NCBI RefSeq assembly: GCF_001908185.1
Contig: NZ_LGHM01000080.1
Coordinates: forward strand, 1 to 64,000
Direction of reading: 5' to 3'
DNA from: Bradyrhizobium sp. AS23.2
GTDB lineage: Bacteria; Pseudomonadota; Alphaproteobacteria; Rhizobiales; Xanthobacteraceae
Length of the DNA stretch: 64,000 nucleotides
Part shown: positions 51,883 through 61,111 of the stretch, in pieces
How positions within the stretch are numbered: position 1 is the first letter of the stretch
How the letters are laid out: each line of letters begins with the position of its first letter
Made by a program: the position numbers and the translations under genes
Notes under the pieces: model-generated
Databases searched by the model: none
What the model saw: the letters and a program-made list of their open reading frames with translations, nothing else
Told to the model about the DNA's origin: nothing

Positions 51883-52872
51883 TCACGACACCAGGCGTTC
51901 GAGCGGCGCGCGGATGCAGCGCGAGAGATGGCTGGGGGTGACTTCGACGAGCGGCGGCGGCGCCCTGGTGCAGGCGTCCAGCACGAACGGGCATCGCGCG
52001 GCGAAGCGGCAGCCGGCGGGCGGCTGCGCCATGTTCGGCACCATGCCTTCGATCGTCGCGAGCTGCTCGGTGTGATGGTCGAGCCGCGGGATCGAGCCGA
52101 GCAGGCCGACAGTGTAGGGGTGTTGCGGCGCCGAGAACAATTCGTCCACCGGCGCGCGCTCAACGATTTCGCCGGCATACATCACCGCGACCTCGTCACA
52201 GACTTCGGCGACCACGCCGAGGTCGTGGGTGATCAGGATGATCGCCGCGCCGCTCGCGGCCTTCAGCTCGCGCATCAGCTCCAGTATCTGCGCCTGCAGG
52301 GTGACATCGAGCGCAGTGGTCGGCTCGTCCGCGATAAGGAGCTGTGGATCGCAAGCGAGCGCCATCGCAATCATCACGCGCTGGCGCATGCCGCCGGAGA
52401 GCTTGTGCGGATATTCATCGATCCGCCGCTCTGGCGAGGGGATGTGAACGCGCCGCAGCAGCTCGACTGCCCGCTCGCGCGCGCTACGCCGCGAGCCACC
52501 GCGATGGCGCAAGATCGTCTCGATGATCTGGTCGCCGATGGTGAAGCTCGGGTTGAGCGAGGTCATTGGCTCCTGAAAAATCATCGCGAGCCGGTTTCCG
52601 CGGAGGTCGCGCAGGGTCTGGTCCGGCGTCCGCAGCAGATCGAGGCCGTCGAAGCGGATCGCGCCTGATATTTCTGCGCTTTGTTTCGGCAGCAATCCCA
52701 TGATCGCCAGTGACGTGACGCTCTTGCCGCAGCCGGATTCGCCGACGAGGCCGAGCGTCGCGCCGTTGGCGACGCTGAGATCGACACTGTCGACGGCGTG
52801 GGTGATGCGGCCGTCGTCACCGTGAAAGCGGATACGAAGATCCCTGATCTCGATGAGAGGGCTCACGCTCAT
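51883..52872 (-). CDS. ABC peptide-type ATPase (OppD family), set 2
   Basis: A protein of 329 residues. Walker A is [19 protein letters not shown], the Q-loop is [20 protein letters not shown], the signature is [15 protein letters not shown], Walker B is [19 protein letters not shown] and the switch His is in [15 protein letters not shown]. The C-terminal [20 protein letters not shown] region again holds four Cys residues. It overlaps the DUF1028 gene by 4 bp, so this ATPase is translated together with that protein. Confidence 0.92.
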   Translation of the reverse strand: MSVSPLIEIRDLRIRFHGDDGRITHAVDSVDLSVANGATLGLVGESGCGKSVTSLAIMGLLPKQSAEISGAIRFDGLDLLRTPDQTLRDLRGNRLAMIFQEPMTSLNPSFTIGDQIIETILRHRGGSRRSARERAVELLRRVHIPSPERRIDEYPHKLSGGMRQRVMIAMALACDPQLLIADEPTTALDVTLQAQILELMRELKAASGAAIILITHDLGVVAEVCDEVAVMYAGEIVERAPVDELFSAPQHPYTVGLLGSIPRLDHHTEQLATIEGMVPNMAQPPAGCRFAARCPFVLDACTRAPPPLVEVTPSHLSRCIRAPLERLVS

Positions 52873-53579
52873 GATCGTGCTGCACGTGCTGCGGCGACCC
52901 TGGCGTCGATGACGCTGCGATCGGTGTTGCCGGCCGGGTTCTGCCGGGTCGGCAGGGAGGCACGGAAGTGGACCCAGAGCTCCTGGCTCACTTGCTCCAG
53001 CCGTTCGAGCTCGCCGAGCGGGTCGGGATGATCATCGGCACGCAAGTCCAGCGCCGCCCATTCCTCCTCGCCGTGGATCAGGAGTGCGGCGGACTGCTTG
53101 CCGCGCTTGTCACCACCGGCAGCCTCGCCCGCGCGCATGGCGGCGAGCAGGCGGCGCGGGAAGGGCAGGCTGTCATTAGCAATGTAGGTTCTTGCGGTCT
53201 CGTCGAGCACGCCGGCGCCGGCAAGCATGTTGCCGGCGACCGAGAAGCTGCTGCCTGCGACGTGCCCGCACCAGTCGACGCAGTCGCGACCGGTATGCGC
53301 GGCGATCTCGCCGCTCGCGTCCATGATGTGGAGCTGCCGGCTCTCGCGGCCGTCGTCGGTCGCGAGCAGCGTGGACAGCACGTCATGCGCGTTCAGGCCC
53401 TCGCGCAAGAGTCTGACGCCGTCGATGCCGTAGTAGGGATTGACGAAGGCCTGCGTCGCGATGGCGCCAAGACCGGCTGCGATGTAAGGCACGCGCGCCC
53501 CGACCGCGAAGAAGCGGGTCGCAACGGCGATGCCGAACTGGCCGGTGGCAGGATCTCGCGCGATGATCGACCAGGTCAT
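52869..53579 (-). CDS. DUF1028 family protein
   Basis: 236 residues from ATG 53579. The start MTWSIIARDPATGQFGIAVA and the pattern AVGARVPYIAAGLGAIATQA, then FVNPYYGIDGVRLLREGL, and FSVAGNMLAGAGVL are characteristic of DUF1028, a group with an Ntn-hydrolase-like fold whose catalytic role is unclear. Its N-terminal residue after Met is Thr, in line with possible Ntn processing. It follows the gamma-glutamyltransferase gene by 11 bp and overlaps the OppD gene. The pairing suggests a role in peptide or amide breakdown. Confidence 0.85.
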   Translation of the reverse strand: MTWSIIARDPATGQFGIAVATRFFAVGARVPYIAAGLGAIATQAFVNPYYGIDGVRLLREGLNAHDVLSTLLATDDGRESRQLHIMDASGEIAAHTGRDCVDWCGHVAGSSFSVAGNMLAGAGVLDETARTYIANDSLPFPRRLLAAMRAGEAAGGDKRGKQSAALLIHGEEEWAALDLRADDHPDPLGELERLEQVSQELWVHFRASLPTRQNPAGNTDRSVIDARVAAARAARS

Positions 53580-53590
53580 GTCGTTGTCCG

Positions 53591-55396
53591 TCAGCGCCCT
53601 GCTGCGTAGCCCTGCATGCCGCGTGGATTGGCAGCGGCGCGCCGTCGCACACCCACGCGCGAGGCCGCGGTGAGACGGCCCTCGGACCAGTCCGGACCGA
53701 CCTCCACGATATGCCCGCGCTCGCGCAAATTCTCGATGGTCGCCTTCGGCACGCGGTTCTCGACCACCAGGACGCCGGGGCGTGCGGTGCGCGGCCAGAA
53801 CGAGATCGGGAAATGCTCGGAGTGCCAGGCCGGCGCGTCGATGGCTTCCTGAAGGTTGAGGTTGCAATGGACGTGGCGCAGGAAGAACTGCGTGATCCAT
53901 TGATCCTGCTGGTCGCCGCCGGGTGAACCCCAGGCAAGGTACGGCTCACCGTCGCGCAGCGCCATGGTTGGCGAGAGCGTGGTGCGCGGCCGCTTGCCCG
54001 GCGCCAGCGCGGCGGGATGGTCTTCCTCCAGCCAGAACATCTGCGCGCGGCTGCCGAGGCAGAAGCCGAGCTCGGGAATGATCGGAGAGGATTGCAGCCA
54101 GCCGCCCGACGGCGTCGAGGACACCATGTTGCCGGCCTTGTCGATGATGTCGAAATGCACGGTGTCGCCGCGGACTTCGCCGAAGCGGCCCACCGTGGGC
54201 TCGCCGGCGCCGAGCGCGCCGACCGCCTCGCGTTGCCCTTCGGCACGGCGCAACTTGACCACGCCGCCAAAGCCCTCGACCGAGCCCGGCAGGAAATCGA
54301 GCGAAGCCTTGTCGGTGACGAGCTTGCGGCGCTCGTCGTTATAGGCGTCCGACAGCAGCGTTGCGATCGGGATCTCGCTGAACTTTGGATCCCCGTAGAA
54401 TTTCTCGCGATCGGCGAATGCGAGCTTGGCGCATTCGATCTGGAGGTGGATGAATTCCGGCCCGGTCGGATCGAGCCCGTCGAGCGCAAAGCCCTTCAGG
54501 AGCGCGAGCTGCTGGAGCGTCACCGGACCCTGGCTCCAGACGCCGGCCTTGCAGACGGTGTAGCGGCCATAGTCGTAGGTGAGGGGCGCTTCGATCGTCG
54601 GCTGCCAGCGCGCCATGTCGTCAGCAGAGAGGAGGCCACGGTGCGGCGAGCCGCTGACGTCCATCACTTCCTGGGTCCGGCAGAACTTGTCGATGGCTTC
54701 AGCGACGAAACCTTGCGACCAGGCTTTTCGCGCGCGCTCGATCTCGGCGTCGCGGCCACCGCCGCCGCTTTCAGCCTCGCTGAGAATGCGGGCGTAGGTC
54801 GCGGCCAGCGTCTTGTTGGTGAAGAGCGTGCCGGGCTTCGGCACCTCGCCGTTGGGCAGGTAGACCGCGGCCGAGGTCGGCCAGTGCTTGCGGAACAATT
54901 GCTCGACGGTCTGGATCGTGGCGCAGGCGCGCTCGACCAGCGGATAGCCGTCGCGTGCGTAGGAGATCGCGGGCTCCAGCACGTCGCGCACGCGCATCGT
55001 GCCGTAGTCGCGGAGCAGCATCATCCAGGACTCGAAGGTGCCGGGAACGCAGGCGGCAAGCAGGCCGGTGCCGGGCACCATGTCGAGGCCTTCGCTTTTG
55101 TAGTGCGCGATGGTGGCGCGCGCCGGTGCCGGGCCCTGCCCGCAGATCACCTCGGTGCGGCCGCGCTTCACGTCATGCACGATGATGGGCACGTCGCCGC
55201 CAGGACCATTCAGATGCGGCTCGACCACCTGAAGCGTGAAGGCGGTGGCGACGCCGGCATCGAAGGCGTTGCCGCCCTTTTCCAGGATGGCCATGCCGAC
55301 GGCGGTTGCGATCCAGTGCGTGGTGGCGACGACCCCGAACGTGCCTTCGATCTCGGGGCGCGTCGTGAAGGGATCGGGATTGATCTTGCTGGCCAT
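53591..55396 (-). CDS. Gamma-glutamyltransferase family protein without visible signal peptide
   Basis: A protein of 601 residues. The N-terminus MASKINPDPFTTRPEIEGTF has no hydrophobic signal. Ntn-hydrolase features are GGNAFDAGVATAFTLQVVEP, NGPGGDVPIIVHD, the catalytic Thr in GDTVHFDIIDKAGNMVSS (about residue 395), and the glycine loop LAWGSPGGDQQDQW. Classic enzymes self-cleave at this Thr to give large and small subunits, then hydrolyse or transfer gamma-glutamyl groups. Lack of a signal suggests a cytoplasmic enzyme, as for Bacillus YwrD-like members. It lies between two peptide-type transporters. Confidence 0.88.
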   Translation of the reverse strand: MASKINPDPFTTRPEIEGTFGVVATTHWIATAVGMAILEKGGNAFDAGVATAFTLQVVEPHLNGPGGDVPIIVHDVKRGRTEVICGQGPAPARATIAHYKSEGLDMVPGTGLLAACVPGTFESWMMLLRDYGTMRVRDVLEPAISYARDGYPLVERACATIQTVEQLFRKHWPTSAAVYLPNGEVPKPGTLFTNKTLAATYARILSEAESGGGGRDAEIERARKAWSQGFVAEAIDKFCRTQEVMDVSGSPHRGLLSADDMARWQPTIEAPLTYDYGRYTVCKAGVWSQGPVTLQQLALLKGFALDGLDPTGPEFIHLQIECAKLAFADREKFYGDPKFSEIPIATLLSDAYNDERRKLVTDKASLDFLPGSVEGFGGVVKLRRAEGQREAVGALGAGEPTVGRFGEVRGDTVHFDIIDKAGNMVSSTPSGGWLQSSPIIPELGFCLGSRAQMFWLEEDHPAALAPGKRPRTTLSPTMALRDGEPYLAWGSPGGDQQDQWITQFFLRHVHCNLNLQEAIDAPAWHSEHFPISFWPRTARPGVLVVENRVPKATIENLRERGHIVEVGPDWSEGRLTAASRVGVRRRAAANPRGMQGYAAGR

Positions 55397-55476
55397 GGGT
55401 TACCTCATTTGCGGCGCGCGCAATTGATCACAGGCTAAGCCGCCGCCAAATGCGCAGGCCGCATGGCACGCGCGCG

Positions 55477-56466
55477 TCACGCCGGTACCGGCGCGGTGTT
55501 AACCGCGTGGCAGGCGACGCCGTCGATCAGTTCCGGGGTCTCCTTGCGGCAGAGGTCGAACGCGAGCGGGCAGCGCGGATTGAAAGCGCAGCCGGAGGGC
55601 GGATTGATCGGGTTCGGGATCTCGCCCTTGACCGGAATACGCTGGCGGCCGCTCATGGCCAGATCAGGCACGGCGCCGAGCAGCATCTTGGTGTAGGGCA
55701 TGCGTGGGCGGGCGAACAATTCGCGTCCTTCCGCGATCTCGACGATGCGGCCGAGATACATCACACCGACACGGCTCGCCATGTGACGGACCACGGCGAG
55801 GTTGTGGCTGATGAACATGTAGGTCAGGCCGAACTTGTCCTGGAGGTCGCGCATCAGGTTCAGGATCTGCGCCTGCACGGAGACGTCGAGCGCGGAGGTC
55901 GGCTCGTCGCAGACGATGAATTCCGCGTCAGAGGCGAGCGCCCGGGCGATCGCGATGCGCTGGCGCTGGCCGCCGGAGAATTCGTGCGGAAACTTCAGCC
56001 GGTCGTCGGGATGCAGGCCGACGAGAGTGAGCAACTCGCCGATCCGCGCCTGGATGTCGCGCTCGCCCTGCATCAGGTCGAAGGCGCGGATCGGTTCGGA
56101 GATGATGGCATCGACCCGGAAGCGCGGGTTCAGGCTCGCATAAGGGTCCTGAAAGATCATCTGGATGCGGCGACGCAGCTTTCGCCGCGCCGGCGCCTGC
56201 CGCGGATCGGTCATGGAGACGCCGTCGATCAGGACATCGCCGGAACTGGGTGGCAAGAGGCCGACGACCATCCGCGCCACGGTCGTCTTGCCCGACCCGG
56301 ACTCGCCGACGAGCGCAAAGGTCTCGCCCTTCCTGATGTCGAAGGTGACGCCGTCGACCGCCCTAAGATATTCGAGGTGCCCGCCTTCGAGGACGCGGTT
56401 GAGCCAGGGTTTCGAGACGTCGAAGACGCGGCGCAGATTTGTGGCTTGGACGAACGGGGCGCTCAT
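55477..56466 (-). CDS. ABC peptide-type ATPase (OppF family), set 1
   Basis: A protein of 329 residues. Walker A is VGESGSGKTTVARMVVGLL, the Q-loop is MIFQDPYASLNPRFRVDAI, the signature is [15 protein letters not shown], Walker B is FIVCDEPTSALDVSVQAQI and the switch is MFISHNLAVVRHMAS. The OppF cysteine zone CAFNPRCPLAFDLCRKETPE is at the C-terminus. It overlaps the OppD gene by 4 bp. The gap to the gamma-glutamyltransferase start is 80 bp, so both are likely on one transcript. Confidence 0.92.
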   Translation of the reverse strand: MSAPFVQATNLRRVFDVSKPWLNRVLEGGHLEYLRAVDGVTFDIRKGETFALVGESGSGKTTVARMVVGLLPPSSGDVLIDGVSMTDPRQAPARRKLRRRIQMIFQDPYASLNPRFRVDAIISEPIRAFDLMQGERDIQARIGELLTLVGLHPDDRLKFPHEFSGGQRQRIAIARALASDAEFIVCDEPTSALDVSVQAQILNLMRDLQDKFGLTYMFISHNLAVVRHMASRVGVMYLGRIVEIAEGRELFARPRMPYTKMLLGAVPDLAMSGRQRIPVKGEIPNPINPPSGCAFNPRCPLAFDLCRKETPELIDGVACHAVNTAPVPA

Positions 56467-57449
56467 GCCGCGCTCTCCGCCGGCACGCTGTCATAGAGAT
56501 GGCACGCAACCGACTGTGCGCCGCGCGCCAACGGCTCCGGCCGCTCCACCCGGCAGCGGTCGAACGCGAACGCGCAGCGCGGATTGAACGAGCAGCCGCG
56601 CGGGATCGCCGAGAGCCGCGGCATGGAGCCGGGGATCTGCACGAGGCGCTTGTCGTCGCCGGCAAGCGTCGGGATCGCGCCCATCAGGCCCTTGGCATAG
56701 GGATGCAAGGGATTCTTCACGACGTCCTGCACGGGACCGATCTCGGCGACGCGGCCGGCATACATCACCGCGACGCGATCCGAGGTTTCCGCGATCACGC
56801 CCATGTCGTGCGTCACCAGCATCACGGCTGTGCCGTGGTCGCGCCCGAGCCGCTTGATCAGCGAGATGATTTGCGCCTGCACGGAGACGTCGAGCGCGGT
56901 GGTCGGCTCGTCCGCGATGATCAGTTCCGGCTCGGCGCAGATCGCCAGCGCAATTACCACGCGCTGGCGCATGCCGCCGGAGAATTCGTGGGGATAGCCG
57001 TCGATGCGTTTTTCGGGTGCGGGAATGCCGACTTCGGCCAGCAGGTCGATGGCGCGGCGGCGGGCCGCCTGTTCGGACAGATTGAGGTGGGTTCGGATCG
57101 TCTCCACGATCTGGTCGCCGATCCGGTACAGCGGATTGAGCGAGGTGAGGGGATCCTGGAAGATCATGCCGATGCGCTTGCCGCGCACCCGGCGCATTTC
57201 CTCGGGCGGTAGATTGTCGATGCGCCGGCCCGCGAGATAAATCTCGCCGCCGGCGATGCGGCCCGGCGGGTCGATCAGGCCGATCACCGAGAGGCCGGTG
57301 ACGGACTTGCCGGCGCCGGATTCGCCGACCACGCCGAGCACCTCGCCCTTGGCGATGTCGAAGGAGACGCCGTCGATGGCGCGCAGCGTGCCGCGGCGGG
57401 AGGCGAACTCGACCTGAAGATTGCGGACGGAGAGAACGGGTTCGGTCAT
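56463..57449 (-). CDS. ABC peptide-type ATPase (OppD family), set 1
   Basis: A protein of 328 residues. Walker A is VGESGAGKSVTGLSVIGLI, the Q-loop is MIFQDPLTSLNPLYRIGDQI, the signature is [15 protein letters not shown], Walker B is [19 protein letters not shown] and the switch is MLVTHDMGVIAETSD. It pairs with the OppF-type ATPase to drive the set 1 permeases 13 bp upstream. Set 1 and set 2 ATPases are clearly different sequences, so this is not a recent duplication. Confidence 0.92.
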   Translation of the reverse strand: MTEPVLSVRNLQVEFASRRGTLRAIDGVSFDIAKGEVLGVVGESGAGKSVTGLSVIGLIDPPGRIAGGEIYLAGRRIDNLPPEEMRRVRGKRIGMIFQDPLTSLNPLYRIGDQIVETIRTHLNLSEQAARRRAIDLLAEVGIPAPEKRIDGYPHEFSGGMRQRVVIALAICAEPELIIADEPTTALDVSVQAQIISLIKRLGRDHGTAVMLVTHDMGVIAETSDRVAVMYAGRVAEIGPVQDVVKNPLHPYAKGLMGAIPTLAGDDKRLVQIPGSMPRLSAIPRGCSFNPRCAFAFDRCRVERPEPLARGAQSVACHLYDSVPAESAA

Positions 57450-57462
57450 GGGCGCGGCGTAC

Positions 57463-58425
57463 TCATCGGAGCTTCGGGTTGAGCGCGTCGCGCAGCCAGT
57501 CGCCGAGCAGGTTGATCGACAGGATCAGCGCGGCGAGCGCGAACCCGGGGAAGGCCACGATCCACCATTCGCCGGCGAACAGGTAGTTGTTGCCGATGCG
57601 GATCAGCGTGCCGAGCGAGGGCATGGTCTCGGGCATGCCCGAACCGAGGAAGGACAGCGTCGCCTCGGTGATGATGGCGAGCGCGAGATTGATGGTGGCG
57701 ATGACGAGGATCGGTCCCATCGTATTCGGCAGCACGTGGCGCAGCATGATCACGGGGGCGGGCAGGCCGATCAATTGCGCGGCGGCGACATAGTCCTTGT
57801 TCTTTTCGACCATCACCGAGCCGCGCACCGTGCGGGCATATTGCACCCAAAAACTCAGGCCGATGGCGAATACCAGCACGCCCAGCATGCTCATCTCGTC
57901 GAGCTTGTTGCCGAGCACCGATTTGGCGATGCCGTTGATCAGAAGCGCAATCAGGATCGCCGGGAAGGAGAGCTGCACGTCGGCGATCCGCATGATCAGC
58001 CCGTCGACGGCGCCGCCGAAATAACCGGCCGTCAGCCCGAGCAGGATGCCGAGCGCGCCGGAGAAGACCACGCCGAGCACGCCGACGAGAAGCGAGATGC
58101 GCATGCCATAGAGGATCGCGGATAGCACGTCGCGGCCCTGCTCGTCGGTGCCGAGCAGGAACGGACTTTGGCCGTCCGCGGTCCAGAGCGGCGAGATGCG
58201 CGAATTCATCAGCTGAAGCTGCGCCGGATCGAACGGATTTTGCACCGAAAGCACCGAGGCGAAGATCGCGAGCAGGAAGAACAGCAGCGTGACCGCGGCG
58301 GCGATCATCGTGATCCTGGAGCGACGAAAAGAGTAGAGCAGGTCGCTGTCGAGCACGCGCCTGAACCAGCCTGGTGCGGCGGCGGTGCGCTTCTCGGCAC
58401 TGTGTGGAACAACGGCCTCGCTCAT
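57463..58425 (-). CDS. ABC peptide-type transporter permease (DppC/OppC family), set 1
   Basis: A protein of 320 residues. A cytoplasmic N-terminus precedes helix 1 (ITMIAAAVTLLFFLLAIFAS), then FLLGTDEQGRDVLSAILYGM and the EAA loop YVAAAQLIGLPAPVIMLRHV. It lies 1 bp from the DppB-type gene. The N-terminal periplasmic insert (about 55-90) is longer than in set 2. Confidence 0.92.
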   Translation of the reverse strand: MSEAVVPHSAEKRTAAAPGWFRRVLDSDLLYSFRRSRITMIAAAVTLLFFLLAIFASVLSVQNPFDPAQLQLMNSRISPLWTADGQSPFLLGTDEQGRDVLSAILYGMRISLLVGVLGVVFSGALGILLGLTAGYFGGAVDGLIMRIADVQLSFPAILIALLINGIAKSVLGNKLDEMSMLGVLVFAIGLSFWVQYARTVRGSVMVEKNKDYVAAAQLIGLPAPVIMLRHVLPNTMGPILVIATINLALAIITEATLSFLGSGMPETMPSLGTLIRIGNNYLFAGEWWIVAFPGFALAALILSINLLGDWLRDALNPKLR

Positions 58426-58426
58426 C

Positions 58427-59407
58427 TCAGTGCGCCCGGCTGACCGTCGAACGCAGACGCGGATCGACGATGGTGTAGAGGATATCCACCACGAAATTGA
58501 TGGTGACGAAGATCAGTGACACCATCATCAGATAGGCCGCCATGATCGGGATATCGACGTTCTGAACGGCCTGCACGAACAGGAGCCCCATTCCCGGCCA
58601 CTGGAACACGGTCTCGGTGATGATCGCAAATGCAATTACCGAGCCAAATTGCAGGCCAGCGACGGTGATGACGGGAACCAGCGTGTTGCGCAGCGCGTGG
58701 CCGAAATGGATTGCCCGTGTGGTCAGGCCCCGGGCACGGGCGAAGCGGATGTAGTCGGTGCGCATGACTTCCAGCATCTCCGCGCGCACCAGCCGCATGA
58801 TCAGCGTCATCTGGAACAGGCCGAGTGTGATCGAAGGCATGATCAGCGCCTTCAGCCCTGAAAGCGTCAGCAGGCCTGTCGTCCACCAGCCGATACGCAC
58901 GACCTCGCCGCGTCCGAACGAGGGCAGCCAGCCGAGCGTCACCGAGAACAGGTAGATCAGGAGAATGCCGATCAGGAAGGTCGGCAGCGAAATGCCGATC
59001 AGCGAGATCGCCTGGAATAAATGCGCGAGCCAGGTGTCGCGGCGAAGCGCCGAATAGACCCCCATCAGGATGCCGAACACCATCGCAAAGATGGTCGCGC
59101 AGATCGCCAGCTCCAGCGTCGCTGGCATCCGCTCCATCAGGAGGTTAGTGACTGGCTGCCGGAACTGGTAGGAGGTGCCGAACCGGAAACGCGCCGCGTT
59201 GTTGATGTAGCGCCCGAACTGCACGATGACCGGATCGTCGAGGCCGAGCGTCTTGCGGATCGCCTCGCGCTCCGCGCCGGAGGTGTCGATCGACACCATC
59301 TGGCTCACGGGGTCGCCGGCGAAGCGGAACATCGAGAACGCGATGATCCCGACGGCGACCATGACGCCGACAGCCTGGATTGCCCGGCGAAGCGTGAAAG
59401 CGAGCAT
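58427..59407 (-). CDS. ABC peptide-type transporter permease (DppB/OppB family), set 1
   Basis: A protein of 326 residues with the DppB start FTLRRAIQAVGVMVAVGIIA, the FRFAGDPVSQMVSIDTSGAE segment, TFLIGILLIYLFSVTLGWLP and the EAA loop YIRFARARGLTTRAIHFGHA. It follows the binding-protein gene after 102 bp that contain a hairpin. Confidence 0.93.
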   Translation of the reverse strand: MLAFTLRRAIQAVGVMVAVGIIAFSMFRFAGDPVSQMVSIDTSGAEREAIRKTLGLDDPVIVQFGRYINNAARFRFGTSYQFRQPVTNLLMERMPATLELAICATIFAMVFGILMGVYSALRRDTWLAHLFQAISLIGISLPTFLIGILLIYLFSVTLGWLPSFGRGEVVRIGWWTTGLLTLSGLKALIMPSITLGLFQMTLIMRLVRAEMLEVMRTDYIRFARARGLTTRAIHFGHALRNTLVPVITVAGLQFGSVIAFAIITETVFQWPGMGLLFVQAVQNVDIPIMAAYLMMVSLIFVTINFVVDILYTIVDPRLRSTVSRAH

Positions 59408-59466
59408 CTCTTCCTTTTACATCTCTTCAGGAGCGCGCGCATCGTCGCGCCGCCCTAAACGGCAAA

Positions 59467-59490
59467 TCCCGGAAGCCGAGGCTCCCGGGA
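59467..59490 (-). terminator. Hairpin between binding-protein and permease genes (set 1)
   Basis: TCCCGGAAGCC and GGCTCCCGGGA pair over 10-11 bp with one wobble and a small loop. On the minus strand it is followed by TTTGCC and TTTAGG, an incomplete U-tract. It may cut back permease expression relative to the binding protein, or protect the upstream mRNA. Confidence 0.5.
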
Positions 59491-59509
59491 CGTCACGACT
59501 TCTCGACAC

Positions 59510-61111
59510 CTACTCGCCCTCTTTGGTCGCCCAATAGAGCAGAACCTGGTTGTCCGCGCGCTGGGCCAGTTTGACCTTTTTCGAGACGCCCCAGGCCAGC
59601 GCCTGCTGATGCAGCGGGATGTAGGCCCAATCCTTGTTCCCGAGCTCGAAAGCCTGCTTGATCAGCTGGTTGCGTTTGGCGGTGTCGGTCTCGACCAGGA
59701 TCTTGTCGGCGAGCTCGTCGAACTGCTTGTTGCAGTATCCGGCAACGTTGCTCTCGCCGCGGTTGGGATCTTTGGGGTCGTCGCGGCAGCCCATGATGTC
59801 GTGCAGCACGTTCTGGGCGTCCATCGTTCCCGGGGTCCAGCCGAGCATGTAGAAGGAAGACTTGTAGCCGCCGGGTTTCAGGATCTTGGCGAAATACAGC
59901 GCCTTCGGCTGGGCGAGCAGGGTGACCTTGACGCCGATGCGGGCGAGCATGCCGACCACCGCCTGACAGATCGCAGCGTCGTTGACGTAGCGATCGTTCG
60001 GGCAGTCCATCGTCACTTCAAAGCCGTCGGGGTAGCCGGCCTCGGTCAGCAGCTTCTTGGCGCCGTCGGGATCGGCTTTCGGCCGCGTGAACTCCTTCGA
60101 CAGCAAGAACAGTTCCGGCGCGACCATCAGCGGCGAGGGCGTCGAGAGGCCGCGCATGACGCGGGTCTTGATCAGCTCGGCGTCGATCGCCTTGTAGAAG
60201 GCCTCGCGGACGCGGATGTCCTTGAAAGGGTTCTTGCCCTTGACGTTCGAGTAGAGAAGCTCGTCGCGTGCCTGGTCCATGCCGATGAAGATCGTGCGCA
60301 GCTCGGGCCCGGTCAGCACGGTGGCATTGGGGCTGGCATTGACGCGCTGGATGTCCTGGATCGGCACCGGCTCGATCACGTCGACCTCGCCGGACAGCAG
60401 CGCGGCGACGCGCGTTGCATCGGAGGCGATCGGGGTGAAGATGATCTCCTTGAGATTATGCTCTGGCTTTCGCCACCAGTTCGGGTTCGCCTTGAAAACG
60501 GTCTTCACGCCCGGCTGATGGCTCTCGATCGAGAACGGACCGGTGCCGTTGGCATGGAGCGAGGCGTAGCTCGGCGTCGTGGCAGCGACCGGCGTCGGCG
60601 GCACCGCGTTGTTCGCCTCCGCCCATTTCTTGTCCATGATGTACCAGGTATCCCATTGGTTGATCAGAATGGGATTGGGCGAGGTCAGGATGAAATCGAC
60701 GGTGTAGTCGTCGATCTTGACGACCTTGGCGTCGGCCGGGACACGGGTCAGAAGATTTGAGCCGGTGGCGCGGACGCGGTCGGCGCAGAACAGGACATCA
60801 TCGGCGGTGAAGGGGTCGCCATTCTGGAATTTGACGTTCTTGCGCAAATGAAAGCGCCAGCGGGTCGGTTCCGGGTTCTCCCAACTCTCAGCCAGAGCCG
60901 GGATGATCTTCAGGTTCCTGTCACGCTCGACCAGACCCTCATAGACCTGACCAAGATGCGCGTGGGTCGTGCTTTCATTGAGCGTATAGGGATCGAGTGA
61001 CTTGAGCTCACCCTGGTTCGCATAGCGCAGCGTCTGGCTCGACGCCGGCGTGACTGTCAACGCAAGCATACCGGCGAGCGTCGCCGCAAACAGACTTCGT
61101 CCGACTGACAT
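59510..61111 (-). CDS. ABC peptide-type substrate-binding protein, set 1
   Basis: 533 residues from ATG 61111; a longer frame upstream is not supported. The signal peptide is MSVGRSLFAATLAGMLALTV with cleavage near ASSQT. Family-5 markers include LRYANQGELKSLDPYTLNES, LRKNVKFQNGDPFTADDVLF and YILGWTPGTMDAQ-like (here FYMLGWTPGTMDAQ), typical of dipeptide/oligopeptide binding proteins. It is the first gene of the 14-kb minus-strand run, so the main promoter should lie in 61112-61494. Confidence 0.92.
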   Translation of the reverse strand: MSVGRSLFAATLAGMLALTVTPASSQTLRYANQGELKSLDPYTLNESTTHAHLGQVYEGLVERDRNLKIIPALAESWENPEPTRWRFHLRKNVKFQNGDPFTADDVLFCADRVRATGSNLLTRVPADAKVVKIDDYTVDFILTSPNPILINQWDTWYIMDKKWAEANNAVPPTPVAATTPSYASLHANGTGPFSIESHQPGVKTVFKANPNWWRKPEHNLKEIIFTPIASDATRVAALLSGEVDVIEPVPIQDIQRVNASPNATVLTGPELRTIFIGMDQARDELLYSNVKGKNPFKDIRVREAFYKAIDAELIKTRVMRGLSTPSPLMVAPELFLLSKEFTRPKADPDGAKKLLTEAGYPDGFEVTMDCPNDRYVNDAAICQAVVGMLARIGVKVTLLAQPKALYFAKILKPGGYKSSFYMLGWTPGTMDAQNVLHDIMGCRDDPKDPNRGESNVAGYCNKQFDELADKILVETDTAKRNQLIKQAFELGNKDWAYIPLHQQALAWGVSKKVKLAQRADNQVLLYWATKEGE

